64,000 bases of DNA, from positions 34,225 through 98,224 of the forward strand of contig LQBI01000003.1 of assembly GCA_002030045.1 (NCBI GenBank), written 5' to 3'. Below are positions 1-8,585 of this stretch, piece after piece. How positions within the stretch are numbered: position 1 is the stretch's first letter; the number at the start of each line of letters is the position of its first letter. The position numbers and the translations under genes are program-made. The stretch is from Candidatus Aegiribacteria sp. MLS_C (GTDB lineage: Bacteria; Fermentibacterota; Fermentibacteria; Fermentibacterales; JCC-6). A model generated the notes under the pieces. It had not been told where the DNA came from. It saw only the letters and a program-made list of their open reading frames with translations, and searched no databases.

Positions 1-3000
1 AGCAGCTGCTGAAAGCGGATTTCGGGGGGGAGTTCCGCAACGTCGCATCGATGTTCACAGGCATCCGGTGGGACGGCAACGAGGAAATCGATCCCGTGGT
101 GGAATCGGTCCTGTCCAGGACCCGGGACTACGGCGGTTACTTCAACGGAATGTTCTTCGACGAGAAGGGACCCCATGCCCTCGTTGTGTTCGGTGCTCCG
201 GTGTCCTGGGAGAACAACGCCGAGAGGGCCCTGGACCTTGCCCGGGCACTTCGGGACCGGCACCCGGGAAGTCTGAAGACCGGGATTACACAGGGCAGGG
301 TTTACGCCGGGTTCGTGGGCAGCGGAAGGCGTTGCTCCTATACGGTCCTCGGGGATTCGGTGAACCTGGCCGCCAGGCTGATGGAGAACGCGGAGTGGGG
401 CTCTGTGCTGGTGCCGGAAGGCATGGCTAAAGCTGCCCGGGGGGAAGAATCCGCCGACGAGCCCTTCGAGATACAGGTAAAAGGCAGGTCTCGGCCGGTC
501 AGGGTATGCGACGCAGGGTCCTTCGGCGGAGGGTCGCGGAGGACGGTCTTCGAAGGCTCCATGGTGGGCCGGGAGAGGGAGACCGCAGCCCTTCGGGAAC
601 TGCTGGAACCCATGCGCCGGGGCAGGTTCGCCGGAGTCATCTACGTCTACGGGGAGGCCGGCATCGGAAAGTCCCGCCTGGTCTCCGACCTCGCCTCCGG
701 CATGCACGGTGCCAGCACCTACGTGATGCAGACCGACGAGGTCCTCCGGCGGGGGCTGAACCCCTTCGCCTACCTGCTGAAGGATTTCTTCGGCCAGGCC
801 GAGAGCGCGGACAGGTTCATCTTCGGCGCCAGGTGGGACAGGCTGATGGAGAGCCTGGCCGCCCACCCGGACCATGAACGGTCTTCCTCGCTGGCCGCGG
901 AGCTGAAGCGTACAAGGTCGTTCCTGGCCGCCCTGACGGAGAACTGCGAGGAGGGCTCCCTGTACTTCCAGCTGGACGCCAGGGGCAGGTTCGACAACAC
1001 CGTCCTGGGCCTGAAGGCTTTCTTCAAGGCGCTGAGCCTCGTCAGGCCCTCCATCTTCGTCCTGGAGGACCTGCAGTGGCTGGACGGGGAATCCGGCGCG
1101 GTCCTGAAGACCCTCACCCAGAACGTAGAGGATTACCCCTTCGCCATCATCGCTCCGTCCAGACCGGAGGACGACGGAACGAAGCCGTCCCTGGCGCTGG
1201 ACGAAAGCGTGCCCGTCTCGGAGATAATGCTGAGGGCCCTGGAGGGTGAACCTGAGATGGACCTGGTCCGCCTGCGCCTGGAACGCGAACCATCCGCCGG
1301 GCTCCTGCGGTTCATAATGGACCGCACCGAGGGCAATCCCTTCTACATAGAACAGTTCTGCCTCTACCTCAGGGAACAGGACCTGCTGGAGGAGAGTGAC
1401 GGCAGGCTGCACCTGGCGGAGAGAGACCCGGACATTCCCCAGAGCGTCAACGCCGTGATCGTTGCCAGGCTGGACAGGCTCTCCATGAGGCTCAGGCAGC
1501 TTGTGCAGACCGCCTCGGTCCTGGGGCGGGAGTTCGACGTAAAGGTTTTGTCCACCATGCTCAGGAGCGATGCGGCCGGACTCCAGCGGCTGCTCCGCGA
1601 GGGATCGGGAGAGGCGATATGGTCCGCCCTCAGCGAGATCATCTACATCTTCAGGCACGCCCTCCTCCGCGACGTGGCCTACGACATGCAGCTGCGGAGG
1701 CAGCTCCAGGAACTCCATGCAATGGCCGCGGGAGCCATGGAGGAACTGTTCCCCGGGGTCAGCTCAAGGTACGCCGACATCGCCTACCACTACGAGAAGG
1801 CGGGCATTCGGGACAGGACGCTGGAGTACCTGCTAAAGGCGGCGCGCTTCGCCGAGCGGGAGTACAGGAACGAGGAGGCAGTGGACCTCCTGAAGAGGCT
1901 GGCGGCGCTCCAGGACGACACGGAAGCCAGGATACGGACCGAGCTGGACATGGTCCAGATCCTGGTGATGCTGGGCAGGTGGGAGGAGGCTGAGGAGATC
2001 ATCCTGCGGGACCTGGCACTCGCCGTGGAAAAGGGTCTGAGAGGCTCTCAGGCCGAGTGCCTCAAGTCCCGTGCGGCCCTGAAGCACAGGAGAGGCGCCA
2101 ACCAGGAGGCGATAGGCTACCTGGAGGAGGCCGAGCGGATATTCGAGGAGCTGGACGACGCGCTGTCCCTGGCCAGGATGCGCAACGTGTCGGGCAACAT
2201 AAATACGGTCCTTGGCAACTTCGATGCGGCGCAGGAGGACCTGGAGGAGTCGGTGAGGAACGCCGAGACGACAGAAAACAGGGAACTCATGGCGCTGAAC
2301 ATCTCCGACCTGGGAAACGTGTACCTGTACCGTTACCAGCTGGAAAAGGCGGAGGAGTGCTTCGTCAGGGCCAGGGCCCTCTGCGAGGAGATCGGCGACA
2401 GGAGGACGGACGCCAACATCGTAAACAACCTGGCCGTGATAGAGTACTACCGACGCAACTACGGAAGGTGCCGCGAGCTTCTGGACCACTACCTGGAGAT
2501 ATCCGCGGAGGTGGGCGACAGGGAGAGCATGACCTACGTCCTCGGGAACATTGGCGTTCTGAGGCAGGAGATCGGCGAGCTGGACGAGGCCCTTTCCTAC
2601 TACAACCGGCAGCTGGCCCTGGCCGAGGAGCTGGGCAGCGACTACAACAGGGCCTTCGCCTTCCGTCAGATAGGACATCTCCACTGGATACGGGGCGACT
2701 ACCCGGGTGCCCTGGAGAGCATGGAGAAGGGGCTTGCCATAGCCGAGAGGACCGGAGAATCAAGGGGCATAGCCCTGACGACCAAAGAGATAGGCAAGAT
2801 ACACTTCGAGATGGGTGATTTCGAAAAGGCAGCTGAATACATCGAGAGGTCGATGGAGAAGTCCCGGAATACCGACAGGGAGGTGTACTGCGACGGGCTC
2901 TTCTTCATGGCCAGGCTGGCCATGCGCCGTGGCATGCACGAAGCCGCGGTAACCAGGGTCGAGGAGCTGATCGGGATCAGGCGAGACATAGGGGAGGCCT

Positions 3001-3383
3001 ACCCCCTTGCGGACTCTCTGATAGACTGCGGCGAGATAATGCACACCATCGGCCGGAAGGAACGGGCGCGGGAACTCGTTCGCGAGGCACGGGGGATCGT
3101 GGATTCACTGGAGGACCCGGAAAAGCTCGCGCACTACCTGAAGCTGGGTGAGATGGTCCTGGCAGGGACCGAAGATCCCGATGCGGCCGGGAAGGGTCTC
3201 CTGGAACTGCTGGAGGAGCAGGACATCGGTGAGGAGTTCGCGGCCCGGGTATACCTTCACCTGTGGCGCATGACCGGCGGTGACGGGTACCGGGACAGGG
3301 CTTCGGAACTCTACCGCAGGTTTTACGACCAGGTAAGGAACTCGGAGTACAGGGAGATACTGGAGGAGCTTGACCGGCGGTGA
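1..3383 (+). CDS. Cyclase-like domain / STAND-type ATPase / TPR signalling protein, 5' truncated by window edge
   Basis: The reading frame is open from base 3, so the N-terminus lies outside the window; the first in-frame ATG is at 51. Counting from it, residues 1-150 form a class III nucleotide cyclase domain. It has DEKG where a catalytic half carries its second metal-binding GD, but keeps N and R in GDSVNLAARL. This resembles the second (C2-like) half of tandem soluble adenylyl cyclases, so a catalytic first half is expected upstream. Next comes an AAA/STAND ATPase with Walker A GEAGIGKS at 201-208 and VLEDLQWLD at 337-345. From about residue 600 the protein is tandem TPR helices. It is probably a cytoplasmic ligand- or protein-sensing switch. 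A second, complete relative lies at 24375-27896. Confidence 0.85.
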   Translation, partial: QLLKADFGGEFRNVASMFTGIRWDGNEEIDPVVESVLSRTRDYGGYFNGMFFDEKGPHALVVFGAPVSWENNAERALDLARALRDRHPGSLKTGITQGRVYAGFVGSGRRCSYTVLGDSVNLAARLMENAEWGSVLVPEGMAKAARGEESADEPFEIQVKGRSRPVRVCDAGSFGGGSRRTVFEGSMVGRERETAALRELLEPMRRGRFAGVIYVYGEAGIGKSRLVSDLASGMHGASTYVMQTDEVLRRGLNPFAYLLKDFFGQAESADRFIFGARWDRLMESLAAHPDHERSSSLAAELKRTRSFLAALTENCEEGSLYFQLDARGRFDNTVLGLKAFFKALSLVRPSIFVLEDLQWLDGESGAVLKTLTQNVEDYPFAIIAPSRPEDDGTKPSLALDESVPVSEIMLRALEGEPEMDLVRLRLEREPSAGLLRFIMDRTEGNPFYIEQFCLYLREQDLLEESDGRLHLAERDPDIPQSVNAVIVARLDRLSMRLRQLVQTASVLGREFDVKVLSTMLRSDAAGLQRLLREGSGEAIWSALSEIIYIFRHALLRDVAYDMQLRRQLQELHAMAAGAMEELFPGVSSRYADIAYHYEKAGIRDRTLEYLLKAARFAEREYRNEEAVDLLKRLAALQDDTEARIRTELDMVQILVMLGRWEEAEEIILRDLALAVEKGLRGSQAECLKSRAALKHRRGANQEAIGYLEEAERIFEELDDALSLARMRNVSGNINTVLGNFDAAQEDLEESVRNAETTENRELMALNISDLGNVYLYRYQLEKAEECFVRARALCEEIGDRRTDANIVNNLAVIEYYRRNYGRCRELLDHYLEISAEVGDRESMTYVLGNIGVLRQEIGELDEALSYYNRQLALAEELGSDYNRAFAFRQIGHLHWIRGDYPGALESMEKGLAIAERTGESRGIALTTKEIGKIHFEMGDFEKAAEYIERSMEKSRNTDREVYCDGLFFMARLAMRRGMHEAAVTRVEELIGIRRDIGEAYPLADSLIDCGEIMHTIGRKERARELVREARGIVDSLEDPEKLAHYLKLGEMVLAGTEDPDAAGKGLLELLEEQDIGEEFAARVYLHLWRMTGGDGYRDRASELYRRFYDQVRNSEYREILEELDRR

Positions 3384-3422
3384 ATCGTTCCCCGGTAACA
3401 GGATCGGAGGAAGGAAATCCTG

Positions 3423-3854
3423 ATGACTGACAGGTATGCGGAACTGAAGAGTGAGGCCTGGGGCTGGCTGAAGCCGATCCAGACCGTCCACCTGGCCACA
3501 TGGGACGGCCGGTACCCCAGGGTGAGGCCCGTGAGCATGATCTTCGACGAGGGGAGGTTCTGGGTGTCAACCGGCGCTTCCGACGCGAAGGTCAGGCAGA
3601 TCGGCGAGCATCCGGTCTTCGAGTTCTCACTGATGCTGAAGAAGGGTGACGAAGGCGGGACGCTCAGGTGCTCCGGTGCCGCCGCAATAGTAACCGATAC
3701 GGAGACTAAGAGGACGATGTCCCGGCGCATACCCTTCTTCGGCCAGTACTGGAATACTCCGGATGACCCCACCTTCTGCCTTGTAGAGCTGCTGGTGGAG
3801 GAAGTTGAGTACATGCGCCCCGGGGACATGACGGCCCTGCGATTCAGCGTATGA
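3423..3854 (+). CDS. Pyridoxamine 5'-phosphate oxidase family flavin-binding protein
   Basis: This 143-residue protein has the split beta-barrel pattern of the PNPOx-like superfamily. Near the N-terminus HLATWDG is followed by RPVSMIFDEGRFWVST and then a KVRQIGEHP helix. Relatives bind FMN, F420 or haem and reduce small substrates; the substrate cannot be told here. The start is supported by a GGAGGAAGG Shine-Dalgarno sequence ahead of the ATG. It sits 39 bases after the TPR signalling gene and 33 bases before the DUF188 gene, all on the plus strand, so the three may be cotranscribed. It is too short and lacks the C-terminal motif of true pyridoxine biosynthesis PdxH, so a general stress-protein-26-like role is more likely. 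Confidence 0.75.
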   Translation: MTDRYAELKSEAWGWLKPIQTVHLATWDGRYPRVRPVSMIFDEGRFWVSTGASDAKVRQIGEHPVFEFSLMLKKGDEGGTLRCSGAAAIVTDTETKRTMSRRIPFFGQYWNTPDDPTFCLVELLVEEVEYMRPGDMTALRFSV

Positions 3855-3887
3855 TTCTGGCGCCTTCAAGACGGAGCGGACAGGCCG

Positions 3888-4349
3888 ATGCTTGACATCT
3901 ACGTCGACGGCGACGGCTGCCCGGTCAAGGACGAGGTTTTCAGGGTAGCCTCCAGGTACGATCTGAAAGTATTCGTGGTATCCAATTCCTGGATGCGCAT
4001 ACCCGAATCCAGCCGCGTCCAGCTCATCCTGGTGGAGGAGGGGACCGACGTGGCGGACGACTGGATAGCGGAGCACGTCGAAAAGGACGACATAGTCATC
4101 TCCGGGGACATACCCCTGGCCTCCAGGTGCCTGAAGAGGGGGGCCGGGGTCATAGGCAACACCGGCAGGCCCTTCGACGAGGACAACATCTGCGACGCAC
4201 TCTCGGTCCGCAACCTCCTGCACGGCCTGCGGGAGGAGGGCATGATGATCGGAGGGCCGAAGCCCTTCGACAGGAAGGACCGGTCGAGGTTCCTCCAGGC
4301 GCTGGACGAGATGATCGTCGGGATCAGGAGGAGGAACGCTTCCCGGTGA
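3888..4349 (+). CDS. YaiI/YqxD family (DUF188, UPF0178) protein
   Basis: The 153-residue protein opens with the family signature IYVDGDGCPVKDEV and continues with VVSNSWMRIPES, DDWIAEHVEKDDIVISGDIPLA and a central GxxxIGNTGRPF block. This matches the widespread YaiI/YqxD family, which has a PIN/NYN-like fold with clustered acidic residues. No biochemical role is firmly established for the family; a nuclease-like fold is inferred from the Asp pattern. It is the last gene of the plus-strand run, and a strong hairpin follows immediately. Confidence 0.85.
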   Translation: MLDIYVDGDGCPVKDEVFRVASRYDLKVFVVSNSWMRIPESSRVQLILVEEGTDVADDWIAEHVEKDDIVISGDIPLASRCLKRGAGVIGNTGRPFDEDNICDALSVRNLLHGLREEGMMIGGPKPFDRKDRSRFLQALDEMIVGIRRRNASR

Positions 4350-4355
4350 GACAGT

Positions 4356-4401
4356 GCCGGAAAGAGACGGCGGCCCTCGGGGAGGGCCGCATCTTTCCGG
4401 C
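4356..4401. terminator. Bidirectional hairpin between convergent genes
   Basis: The inner stem is an exact 8-bp repeat (4370-4377 with 4383-4390, loop CGGGG). It is enclosed by a second exact 10-bp repeat, GCCGGAAAGA with TCTTTCCGGC (4356-4365 with 4392-4401). It lies between the convergent stops of the DUF188 gene and the secreted-protein gene at 4415, which suits a two-way transcription terminator. There is no long T run. Confidence 0.75.
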
Positions 4402-4414
4402 TTGCCCGGAACGT

Positions 4415-5263
4415 TCAGAACTGGGACTTGATGGCTCCCCAGGTCTCGTTCTGAAGGGCGGAGGGGGTCCAGTCTATGTCCAGCTTGTAGAGGTTGTCGT
4501 TCTGGGGGTAGACCCACAGGTATTCACCGTCGTAGTCGACCCCTCCTGCGCTGCTTGAACTCTCTGTGAACACGCAGGACCATACCGGTGTCATGTTGAC
4601 GCTTCCGTCCGGCTCGAGAGCGAAGATGAAGATGTTGTCGGCGCCGGTTATCTGGCAGCAGACGAACAGGTAATCTTCCCAGACGGACATTCCCGACACG
4701 GTGGCGAAGGACGCTGTGGTCCAGGTTACCGATGTCTCAGTGCCGGTATAGGGACCCCAGGCTATCTCATCGGCGAAGAAATCCGAAGCGTAGATGTTGT
4801 CGTGGCCAGCCCCGACACCGCATACGGCCTGCCATCCGGCAGGACCCGCCAGGTTGCCCGAGAAGTAGGGATCCGCTCCGGTTGTGGATACATCGTAGAC
4901 CGCTATGAGACTGCCGGCCCAGTCTCCGAAGAAGAACTGGTTGGGGGACGAGGCGTACTCGCAGTAACCCATGTCGTCGGGATCGACCCCGCTGCTGATG
5001 GCCCAGGTGTTGCCTGTGGGCGAGCCGGTCGACATGTCGAACTCGTTGTTGAGAACAGGGGTGTACTGGGATATCCAGATGCTGTTCGTCACGTCGTCCT
5101 GAATGGCCAGACCGTAGGCGGAACTGAGCCCCACCGCGTAGGAATCCTCTACGGTATAGGTGCCCCTGACCAGAGCACTGCCGTTGTAACCCGGGTTCCC
5201 CGTCCTCTCCGAGGCCTGAGCCGCGAGGAACATGCAGAGGACCAAGAATACTGCCACTTTCAT
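4415..5263 (-). CDS. Secreted protein with predicted beta-rich repeats and a WGAIK C-terminal motif
   Basis: 282 residues starting with a clear signal peptide (MKVAVFLVLCMFLAAQA) after a GGGAG ribosome site. The rest is rich in Gly, Trp, Tyr and acidic residues, with repeated short units such as GLAIQDDVTNSIWIS, GMSVWEDYLFVCC and GVDYDGEYLWVY, spaced like blades of a beta-propeller. Its last residues are NETWGAIKSQF, which resemble the end of another secreted protein in this window (30043-30738: GTFGAVKASFSP). The function is not recognised. An extracellular or outer-surface location is inferred from the signal peptide. It may be monocistronic, since the next upstream sequence is a relic and repeats. 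Confidence 0.7.
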   Translation of the reverse strand: MKVAVFLVLCMFLAAQASERTGNPGYNGSALVRGTYTVEDSYAVGLSSAYGLAIQDDVTNSIWISQYTPVLNNEFDMSTGSPTGNTWAISSGVDPDDMGYCEYASSPNQFFFGDWAGSLIAVYDVSTTGADPYFSGNLAGPAGWQAVCGVGAGHDNIYASDFFADEIAWGPYTGTETSVTWTTASFATVSGMSVWEDYLFVCCQITGADNIFIFALEPDGSVNMTPVWSCVFTESSSSAGGVDYDGEYLWVYPQNDNLYKLDIDWTPSALQNETWGAIKSQF

Positions 5264-5432
5264 ACTGTCTCCCTTCAGTCATTACGGAACTCCCGCTAAC
5301 TCTAATTCATCATTCCGCTGGAGATGTCAACCCTTTCAGATGCCGACTATTCTCAGATGGATCTTATATCGTTATCTGTCAAAGTATTAATAAGTCTTTG
5401 ACGTGGCGGGACGCTCTCCCGCTGCGGTAACC

Positions 5433-5511
5433 GATCCGGATTTGCGATCCGGATTTGCGCTCCGGGTTTGAGATCCGGGTTTGGGATCCGGATTTGAGAT
5501 CCGTATCCCGA
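5433..5511. repeat. 13-bp tandem repeat, about six units
   Basis: Six consecutive units of the form GATCCGGATTTGC with a few substitutions start at 5433, 5446, 5459, 5472, 5485 and 5498. The unit length is not a multiple of three. The array lies in the non-coding gap between the secreted-protein gene and a decayed type IX relic. Confidence 0.85.
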
Positions 5512-5529
5512 GTCCCGGACCGGGCCCAC

Positions 5530-5805
5530 TCACCGTCCCGCCTGCACCATCTTGACCGTAAAGCGAACAGATACTGACTCGAGGCGGCGGAAGTAGACCC
5601 CGCTCTCCAGAGGTGCTCCGTCACCGCTGCTGCCGTCCCATACCGCTACGTGAGGACCCGCTCCGATTACGGAATCGACCAGCTGTCTCACCAGCCTTCC
5701 AGAGGAGTCGTTAATGCTCAGAGTGGTTCCTGCCGTGAGCCGGCAGGTCTGAGTGTATGGAAGCGCGGAGACTGACGGGTTCGGCCTGCAGCTGGTGCCA
5801 ATGCA
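5530..5805 (-). pseudogene. C-terminal relic of a secreted protein with a FlgD-like / type IX sorting domain
   Basis: The reverse strand reads PNPSVSALP, then LTAGTTLSINDSSGRLVRQL, then HVAVWDGSSGDG, then LESGVYFRRL and a terminal KMVQAGR followed by TGA. This is the usual layout of a FlgD Ig-like C-terminal sorting domain (PNP, beta strand with DxxGR, WDG, GxY). No start codon, signal peptide or body is joined to it, and upstream the frame runs into the antisense of the transporter gene. It is best read as the tail of a gene whose body was lost. The left boundary is approximate. Confidence 0.55.
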
Positions 5806-5972
5806 CCCCAAACGCATGAGGATCCCGATGGCTTTCCGGAATCGATATACGAGTGAACAGGCGGACGGCCAACTCGGTACGGCGATACAGGAAGATCGGA
5901 ATGACATGAAGATGTCGGAAGGATGGGCGGGCCGTGGAGTGAGCGATCCCGAAGGGCCGGCGGGATCCCTGC

Positions 5973-7427
5973 TCAGAACGGGAAGAAGAACGGTATCAGT
6001 ACTATCAGGAGAGCTATCACTATCATCTGAAGTATCCAGCCTGCCCTCAGGTAATCGCCGAAGGAGTATCCGCCGGGTCCCAGGACCAGGGTGTTGGGCG
6101 GAGTGGCAACCGGGGTCAGGAAACAAGCGGAGCACCCAAGGGCCACTCCCATCAGCAGCGGGGCGGGGCTGCAGCCCATGAGGACCGCAACCTCCATGGC
6201 AACCGGAGCGAGGAGGGCCGCGGTGGCGGTGTTGGACATGAAATTGGTCACCACTGCGGAGGCCAGCACCAGCATGGCCAGTGTCGCGTGATCCGGGCTC
6301 AGGTGGAGCGACCCGGCGAAGCCTATCATGCCGCCGGCCATGAAGTCAGCGGCACCGGTGTTCAGCAGGGCCGGTTTCAGGGAGAGCATGCCGGCGAACA
6401 GGAATATGGTCCTCCAGTCCACGGCGGCGAAGGCTTTCTCCACCGTCATGACCCTGGTCACGAACAGAACCACCACGCCGATCACGGCATAGGCGGTGAG
6501 GGGAATGCCGCCGAAGTACCCGGAGACCGAGGGGAACAGTTTCGGCCAGACCGGCGCCATGGCCATGGAGAATACCACCAGAAGGAATACCGCCGCTGCG
6601 ATGCGGGCACCGCCGGGGGCTCCTTCCCCGCCTGACGCGGATCCATCCACGGGTTCGCTTCTCTCCTCTACTCCCCCGTCAGCGCCGGCGGGAATGAGCC
6701 TCCTTCCCAGGAGGGCGAGGAAGAGCATTCCGGCTGCGAAGACGAATATCCCCACCTTTGCGTACTCGAAGAAGCCGAAGTTCGTTCCGGTCATTCCCTC
6801 GTAGGTGGACTGAACGATGCCGTTGGGGGGAGTGCCGATCACCGTCAGCGACCCGCCCAGGGAAGTGGCGAAGGCCATGGGCAGGAGCAGCCTTCGGAGT
6901 GGGACACCGCTGCTCCTCGATACCGCCACCGTTATCGGCAGCAGGCAGGCGGCGGTGCCCGTATTGCTCAGGAATGCCGACATGACACCGGCCACCAGCA
7001 TGATGTGGACCACCAGGCCCCTCTCCTTCCCCGAGGCGTGCCTGACCATACTCCTTCCCATCCTGTCGGCTATGCCGGTCTGGAAGAGGGAATCTCCGAT
7101 GATGAACATGAACAGGAAGAGGAGCACCCACCTGTCCGCGAAGCCGGCGAAGGCCTCCTCGAAGGTGACCAGCCTGAGCATGACCAGCAGCGATGGGACA
7201 AGCATTGCGGTGGCCACGATGGGAATGGCCTCCGTGAGGAACAGCACCGCTGCGAGGAGCAGTATTCCCAGCACCAGATAGATGCCGGTGTCATTCCCGG
7301 AGGTCCCGTCCCCTTCCGACGCGGCAGCGGAGGGCGTTGACCACGGGACCACCGCGATCAGCAGGAGAAGCAGGAACAGCGTTCCGTATCTGAAGGCAGC
7401 ACCTCCCATCCGCTTCTCTGTCCGCAC
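5973..7427 (-). CDS. DASS/SLC13 family sodium:anion (dicarboxylate or sulfate) symporter
   Basis: 484 residues with about 11-13 hydrophobic segments. The two inverted repeats each carry the substrate/sodium SNT motif (SNTGTAA near residue 155 and SNTATAA near 400), followed by GTPPN and ATPPN respectively, as in the divalent anion:Na+ symporter family. A Gly/Ser/Glu-rich stretch near residue 260 is the cytoplasmic linker between the repeats. It lacks the RCK (TrkA-C) domains present in the second family member at 41392-43125. Substrates in the family include succinate, malate and sulfate; which applies here cannot be told. It is transcribed alone. Confidence 0.85.
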   Translation of the reverse strand: MRTEKRMGGAAFRYGTLFLLLLLIAVVPWSTPSAAASEGDGTSGNDTGIYLVLGILLLAAVLFLTEAIPIVATAMLVPSLLVMLRLVTFEEAFAGFADRWVLLFLFMFIIGDSLFQTGIADRMGRSMVRHASGKERGLVVHIMLVAGVMSAFLSNTGTAACLLPITVAVSRSSGVPLRRLLLPMAFATSLGGSLTVIGTPPNGIVQSTYEGMTGTNFGFFEYAKVGIFVFAAGMLFLALLGRRLIPAGADGGVEERSEPVDGSASGGEGAPGGARIAAAVFLLVVFSMAMAPVWPKLFPSVSGYFGGIPLTAYAVIGVVVLFVTRVMTVEKAFAAVDWRTIFLFAGMLSLKPALLNTGAADFMAGGMIGFAGSLHLSPDHATLAMLVLASAVVTNFMSNTATAALLAPVAMEVAVLMGCSPAPLLMGVALGCSACFLTPVATPPNTLVLGPGGYSFGDYLRAGWILQMIVIALLIVLIPFFFPF

Positions 7428-7455
7428 GGCGGACCATAATCAGAAAGAGAGTGCC

Positions 7456-7755
7456 CTACAAACCCCGGTGGTCCGACCGGACCTCCCCGTCGGAGTCCAG
7501 CAACTGTACTGCAACGGTACCGGAGCAAGGGAGGGTTCGGAGGAGGGATCGGATCCAGCCGGCCGGAGAAGCTCCCGACAGGGGAATGGTGAATTCCTGG
7601 AAGGCGAAGGAGAACAGTATTCCGAGTAACCTGTCCCGGCGGCCGACGGCGCACAGGACCAGGGACACCGCCGGATTGCCGGCCGCCATGACCACTCAGA
7701 AGAGGAGAAAGATCAGCAGATGCCGGCTCACGGGCCGGGTTCCTTTCCCGATCAT
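7456..7755 (-). pseudogene. Possible decayed small secreted-protein gene
   Basis: In the 392-base gap between the transporter and the 7820-8398 gene, the minus strand has an ATG at 7755 and a basic-then-hydrophobic leader (VSRHLLIFLLF). The leader is stopped by TGA at 7696-7698, after which the frame stays open to 7456 (VVMAAGNPAVSLVLCAV onward). This could be a signal-peptide gene with a nonsense mutation, or chance. No family is recognised. Confidence 0.25.
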
Positions 7756-7819
7756 GAACACTGGTTTCCGGATCTTGACGCCAAGGTCGGAACACGACTG
7801 TTCCCGGCAGCCCCTCGGG

Positions 7820-8398
7820 TCACAGGAAGAGGCCAAAGCCGAGACCGAAGCAGGGACCCGTGAAATCGTGGTCTCCGCCGGTCATCCGGCCCTCTACCAT
7901 CCTCTCGACTTCCATTACGCGGTGGTCGATCCCCAGGTCCAGCCACAGCGCGAGGTTCTTCCAGGCATACCCGGGGCTCAGCAGGACCTGCAGTCCGAAC
8001 CCCTCGGCGGTTTCGTACGGGTACTCCGGTGGAGGTTCGGGAGTATCTCCGTCGACCAGTATGACTATCACGTGCTCGGGCCACATATGGAAGCGGAGCG
8101 CGGAAGCGGATACCCGCACCGCAAAGCCCTCCATGGGATGAACCGGCAGCCATGCAGTCTCAACGCCGTAACTCACCTGGTTCCCGATTATGACGAGAGA
8201 CGGCACAGGTATCGTGGCCCTGGCGCCGAGGAAGAGGTCATCGAATACCTCCAGGCCTATGCAGTATTTGAACCCCCATTGAAGACTGCGCCCGTGCTCC
8301 CAGTCCAGGCAGCTCATGTCAAGGCCGGATGAGAGACTGCCCCGGCCTCCATTACAGGCGGCCGCCGCGGCCAGCAGGATGATCAGCGGTATTCTCAT
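7820..8398 (-). CDS. Small exported protein, possibly an outer-membrane beta-barrel
   Basis: 192 residues with an N-terminal signal sequence (MRIPLIILLAAAAACNG) in which the Cys could be a lipidation site. A GGAGG ribosome site precedes the ATG. Alternating hydrophobic and polar stretches follow (GARATIPVPSLVIIGNQVSYG, VRVSASALRFHMWPEHVIV, NLALWLDLGI), and the protein ends in GLGFGLFL. Such amphipathic strands and an aromatic, hydrophobic C-terminus fit a small outer-membrane barrel. No named family is recognised. It lies 187 bases from the sensor kinase stop on the same strand. Confidence 0.6.
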   Translation of the reverse strand: MRIPLIILLAAAAACNGGRGSLSSGLDMSCLDWEHGRSLQWGFKYCIGLEVFDDLFLGARATIPVPSLVIIGNQVSYGVETAWLPVHPMEGFAVRVSASALRFHMWPEHVIVILVDGDTPEPPPEYPYETAEGFGLQVLLSPGYAWKNLALWLDLGIDHRVMEVERMVEGRMTGGDHDFTGPCFGLGFGLFL

Positions 8399-8585
8399 GG
8401 ATCAGCCTCCTCCATTGCGGGTCCGGCAGAGGCACTTCGGGGTCCGGAACCACGAAGTCCGAGTATGGCGCGATTCCGCATGCCCAGCCCGGGATCCTCC
8501 TCGCCGGGCAGGAAAAAGCACCGTTCTATCAGTCCGGGCCACAGGCCCCGGGGAGTCGGTCGGCGGGGCGGAGAAGCCCTCCGTA

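Noticed and set aside
1833-2684. Long open frame on the minus strand inside the first gene
   Set aside because: It is the antisense shadow of TPR repeats; no ribosome site, no family pattern, and the plus strand is clearly coding.
5350-5382. Promoter for the secreted-protein gene at 5263 (TTGACA at 5377-5382, minus strand)
   Set aside because: A perfect -35 is present, but no acceptable -10 lies 16-18 bases away.
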